This document shows positions 5,584 through 7,354 of a stretch of 7,354 nt of DNA, in pieces. The DNA comes from an uncultured Cloacibacillus sp. GTDB lineage: Bacteria > Synergistota > Synergistia > Synergistales > Synergistaceae. The stretch lies in NCBI GenBank assembly GCA_900544635.1, contig UQVV01000090.1, forward strand, positions 1-7,354. The letters run 5' to 3'. Positions within the stretch are counted from its first letter, which is position 1. Every line of letters starts with the position of its first letter. The notes below the pieces were generated by a model. The model was given only the letters and a program-made list of their open reading frames with translations, made no database searches and was not told the DNA's origin. The position numbers and the translations under genes were made by a program.

Positions 5584-6945
5584 TTATTTGCGCACCGAGC
5601 GGCCGAGGCGGCCGTTCACTATGCGGCAGTCCGACGCCGCGAGTCTGCCGCCTATCCAGACGCTGTCGATGCCCACGGGCGGCAGCGTCGGCTCCATGAA
5701 TGTGGCGCGGTCCGCTATCTTTTCGGGGTCGAAGACAATCACGTCGGCGTCCGCTCCGGGCGTGAGGCGGCCCTTGCTTTTGAGGCCGAGCTTCTCCGCC
5801 GGCATTATCGTCGCCATGCGCACGGCTTCGTAGAGCGGCAGCTTGCCGGTGCGGACGTATTCCGCGAAGAGGCGCGGGAAGGCCCCCGCCGCGCGCGGAT
5901 GTCCCTGCCCGTGGTTCATGATGCCGTCGCTCGCGAGCATGACGTTCGGGTGGGCCATCGCCATGTCGATGTCGTTCTCGGCCATGACGTAGCAGACTGT
6001 CAGGCATTCGGGGTTGTCGCGGCGCACCTCGTTGAAGATTTCCTCGGTGCATCTCCGGCCGCGGTACTTGCCCTCGCATATTTCGACCGCGTCGTAGCCG
6101 CAGCCGTAGCGTTCCATCCAGCCGTCGTCGTAGGTGGTCGACCCTATCATTGTGGAAAAGGCCGTGTAGGGGTAGCAGTCGCAGCTTGCGTCGAGGCCGC
6201 CTATGCGGTATCCGTCGACGAGGCGCAGCAGCTCGCGCATCTGTCCGAAGCCGCCCATCGAGCCGATGTGCGAGACCTGCGCGGACACGCCGAGTTCGCG
6301 CCCCGCCTCGAGCAGCTCGCGCGCGGCGGGGACTACCTGCGCCGCGTCGTCGCGGATGTGCGCCGCGATGACCTTGCCGTCCTTGCGGCAGGGCGCTGCG
6401 GTGCGGCGCAGCTCCTCCGCGTCGATGCCCGGCACGTAGCGTATGCCGAAGGATACGCCGAGGCAGCCGCCGTCGAGCTCGCGCGCCGCCGAATTTTCTA
6501 TCGCGCGCAGCTCGTCCTCCGTGACGCGGCTGTACTTGTCCGCATGGCCCGCCTGTTCGCGCAGGAATGCGTGGCCCGCGAACATGCCGACGTTCACCGC
6601 CGCGCCCTCGCGGTCTATGACGTCGAGATATTCCGACGGCCTGTGTACGTTGATGCCGCACTGGCCGCCTATCGCCGTCGTGACGCCCATGCGCAGCATG
6701 CAGTTGAATATCGCCTTGTCTTCGTCGCGGTAGAGAGTGCCGTCATCGTTCAGCGGGTCCTCGTGCATGTGGATGTCGATAAAACCCGGCGCGACGACGC
6801 GCCCCGCGGCGTCGACCACCTCGTCGGCCTCCGGCTCGGCCTCTGTGACGGCGGCTATTCTGCCGTCCTCCATCAGAACGTTCAGGACGCTCTGTATTCT
6901 GTTCGCGGGATCGAGGACGAGGCCGCCCTTGATCAAAGTTCTCAT
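5584..6945 (-). CDS. N-acyl-D-amino-acid deacylase family amidohydrolase
   Basis: A 453-residue cytoplasmic metal-dependent hydrolase of the D-aminoacylase branch of the amidohydrolase superfamily. An N-terminal beta-sandwich piece (1-50) precedes PGFIDIHMHED, giving metal ligands H59 and H61. C96 (GGQCGIN) is the bridging cysteine known from Alcaligenes D-aminoacylase. H196 (AAHIRDD) and H226 (VSHIGS) match its other zinc histidines, and D340 (LASDG) its catalytic aspartate. CYPYTAFSTM (257-266) and GHPRAAGAFPR (348-358) are further family blocks, and the sandwich closes at the C-terminus (GADADVIVFDP, VWIGGR). The expected reaction is hydrolysis of N-acyl-D-amino acids to carboxylate and free amino acid; the side-chain preference is not readable. 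I chose the ATG at 6945 rather than 6963 because AAGGGAG at 6960-6954 sits 8 bases before it, while the upstream ATG has no such site and adds six residues unlike the family. First gene of a likely operon with the NhaC gene. Confidence 0.87.
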   Translation of the reverse strand: MRTLIKGGLVLDPANRIQSVLNVLMEDGRIAAVTEAEPEADEVVDAAGRVVAPGFIDIHMHEDPLNDDGTLYRDEDKAIFNCMLRMGVTTAIGGQCGINVHRPSEYLDVIDREGAAVNVGMFAGHAFLREQAGHADKYSRVTEDELRAIENSAARELDGGCLGVSFGIRYVPGIDAEELRRTAAPCRKDGKVIAAHIRDDAAQVVPAARELLEAGRELGVSAQVSHIGSMGGFGQMRELLRLVDGYRIGGLDASCDCYPYTAFSTMIGSTTYDDGWMERYGCGYDAVEICEGKYRGRRCTEEIFNEVRRDNPECLTVCYVMAENDIDMAMAHPNVMLASDGIMNHGQGHPRAAGAFPRLFAEYVRTGKLPLYEAVRMATIMPAEKLGLKSKGRLTPGADADVIVFDPEKIADRATFMEPTLPPVGIDSVWIGGRLAASDCRIVNGRLGRSVRK

Positions 6946-7032
6946 TCTTGGTGCTCCCTTCATCTATTCGCGCTGCTTCATAATTTCGTTCGCAAACTAT
7001 CGCTCCGTACCACCGCCGGAGACGACCCCGAT

Positions 7033-7059
7033 ATTATACGCCTAAATCCGAAAAATCAA
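7033..7059 (-). promoter_or_regulatory. Predicted promoter of the amidohydrolase-NhaC operon
   Basis: A perfect TATAAT -10 box is read on the minus strand at 7038-7033, with TTGATT (4 of 6 consensus bases) at 7059-7054 as a -35 box and a short 15-base spacer. Transcription would start near 7026, giving a leader of about 80 bases before the ATG at 6945. The A+T-rich tract behind the -35 could act as an UP element. Confidence 0.55.
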
Positions 7060-7120
7060 ACAAAATTACAAAAAAATCTTTCGCCGGATTGCAGGTTGTC
7101 GCTTTTTTGCGTAATTTCGG

Positions 7121-7135
7121 TTCAAAGCTCTTGAA
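7121..7135. promoter_or_regulatory. Possible operator dyad upstream of the amidohydrolase promoter
   Basis: TTCAA-N5-TTGAA is a perfect 5-base-arm dyad centred at 7128, about 100 bases upstream of the predicted transcription start at 7026. The 9-base palindrome GAGAATCTC follows six bases beyond it. No regulator gene for this operon is visible in the window, and dyads of this size arise by chance in A+T-rich DNA, so the call is weak. Confidence 0.2.
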
Positions 7136-7283
7136 AACGCGAGAATCTCAGATAATAGACGTAAAATTACAGTAGAATAACAGAACTATATATTATTTTA
7201 TATGCTTATAATAAAATTATATTTTTAGTGTCTGTGCAAAACAGCGCGCAGTTCGCGCAAAAGTGGAAATAACGCCGCGGATA

Positions 7284-7311
7284 TGGACAACAGCGCCTCT
7301 TTTGGTATGAT
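7284..7311 (+). promoter_or_regulatory. Rightward sigma-70-type promoter at the window edge
   Basis: TGGACA at 7284-7289 (5 of 6 -35 bases) is followed after 16 bases by TATGAT at 7306-7311 (5 of 6 -10 bases), with the extended -10 element TG at 7303-7304. Transcription would start near 7318 and run out of the window, divergently from the amidohydrolase operon. The same bases also encode an open frame without ribosome binding site (ATG at 7283 or 7307), which I consider less likely to be a gene start. Confidence 0.5.
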
Positions 7312-7354
7312 AGTGAAGAAGTTCCGCATCGGTTGGTACGCGCGGGCGGCGCAG

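Larger units (their letters stand above)
6946..7282. other. A+T-rich intergenic region upstream of the amidohydrolase
   Basis: About 340 bases without a supported gene. From about 7030 to 7230 the sequence is strongly A+T-rich (for example 7191-7226), in sharp contrast to the coding DNA on its left. It holds the amidohydrolase leader and promoter (7033-7059) and a 15-base dyad TTCAA-N5-TTGAA at 7121-7135. It also holds the 9-base palindrome GAGAATCTC at 7141-7149, a TATAAT at 7207-7212 on the plus strand without a matching -35, and a short GCGCG-CAGTT-CGCGC stem at 7244-7258. The open frames crossing it are shadows or have no start signal. Confidence 0.6.

Noticed and set aside
5507..6661. 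A 384-codon minus-strand frame overlapping the amidohydrolase gene in another phase
   Set aside because: Arg/Gly/His-rich low-complexity translation with no start signal. It is a frame shadow of the G+C-rich gene.
5572..7134. A 520-codon open frame on the plus strand opposite the amidohydrolase gene, longer than the gene itself
   Set aside because: Its product is rich in Arg, Ala, His and Val without any recognisable domain, and it is the mirror of a strongly G+C-biased gene. The opposite strand has every metal-ligand motif of the amidohydrolase family, a ribosome binding site and a promoter.
7283..7354. A possible gene start at the right edge (ATG at 7283 or 7307, or GTG at 7313, all in one open frame to the window end; from 7313 it reads VKKFRIGWYARAAQ)
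   Set aside because: No ribosome binding site precedes any of these codons, and the same bases form a good extended -10 promoter. Seventy-two bases are too few to judge. The sequence beyond the window would decide.

Overview
The window is bacterial accessory or metabolic DNA, about 7.35 kb, with five intact or window-truncated protein genes, one broken regulator and short regulatory spacers. No RNA gene, CRISPR array, insertion sequence or integrase is visible. The gene content (sodium-coupled transport, a dipeptidase-type hydrolase, an Fe-S amino-acid lyase, an N-acyl-D-amino-acid deacylase) fits an anaerobic amino-acid and peptide fermenter. High G+C coding with frequent ATA isoleucine codons would suit a Synergistota-type genome such as Cloacibacillus or Synergistes. 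That assignment is an inference from style only; no marker gene is present.

Layout, left to right. (1) Minus strand, 1-180: the first 60 residues of a sodium:solute symporter that continues beyond the left edge. (2) 181-372: a divergent control region. It holds a TTGACA -35 box for the symporter and, just upstream of that, a LysR-type dyad (T-N11-A) embedded in three 9-bp tandem repeats. (3) Plus strand, 373-1280: a LysR-family regulator split by a frameshift near 660-700, probably through a deletion of about twenty bases. (4) Plus strand, 1297-2673: a secernin-like C69 N-terminal-nucleophile hydrolase. (5) Plus strand, 2691-3965: a CyuA/YhaM-like Fe-S lyase whose signature GCTEP motif reads GVTEP. 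(6) 3966-4130: convergent gene ends sharing a strong two-way terminator hairpin. (7) Minus strand, 6945-5584 then 5546-4131: an N-acyl-D-amino-acid deacylase-like amidohydrolase followed by an NhaC-family antiporter, probably one operon, with a TATAAT promoter at about 7033-7059. (8) 6946-7354: an A+T-rich spacer ending in a rightward promoter-like sequence.

Base composition changes abruptly at the C69/lyase junction. The left third (symporter, regulator, C69 gene) is clearly lower in G+C than everything from 2691 to about 7020. Sixty bases at 1321-1380 contain 27 G+C; sixty bases at 3421-3480 contain 45. The left module and the right module therefore probably have different histories.

The regulator and symporter form the classic divergent LysR-target arrangement, but the regulator is broken. 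To the right, the amidohydrolase would free amino acids from N-acyl precursors, the Fe-S lyase would eliminate a beta substituent from an amino acid to give a 2-oxo acid and ammonia, and the NhaC protein would move sodium, protons or an organic ion. This joint pathway is inferred from proximity and family function only.
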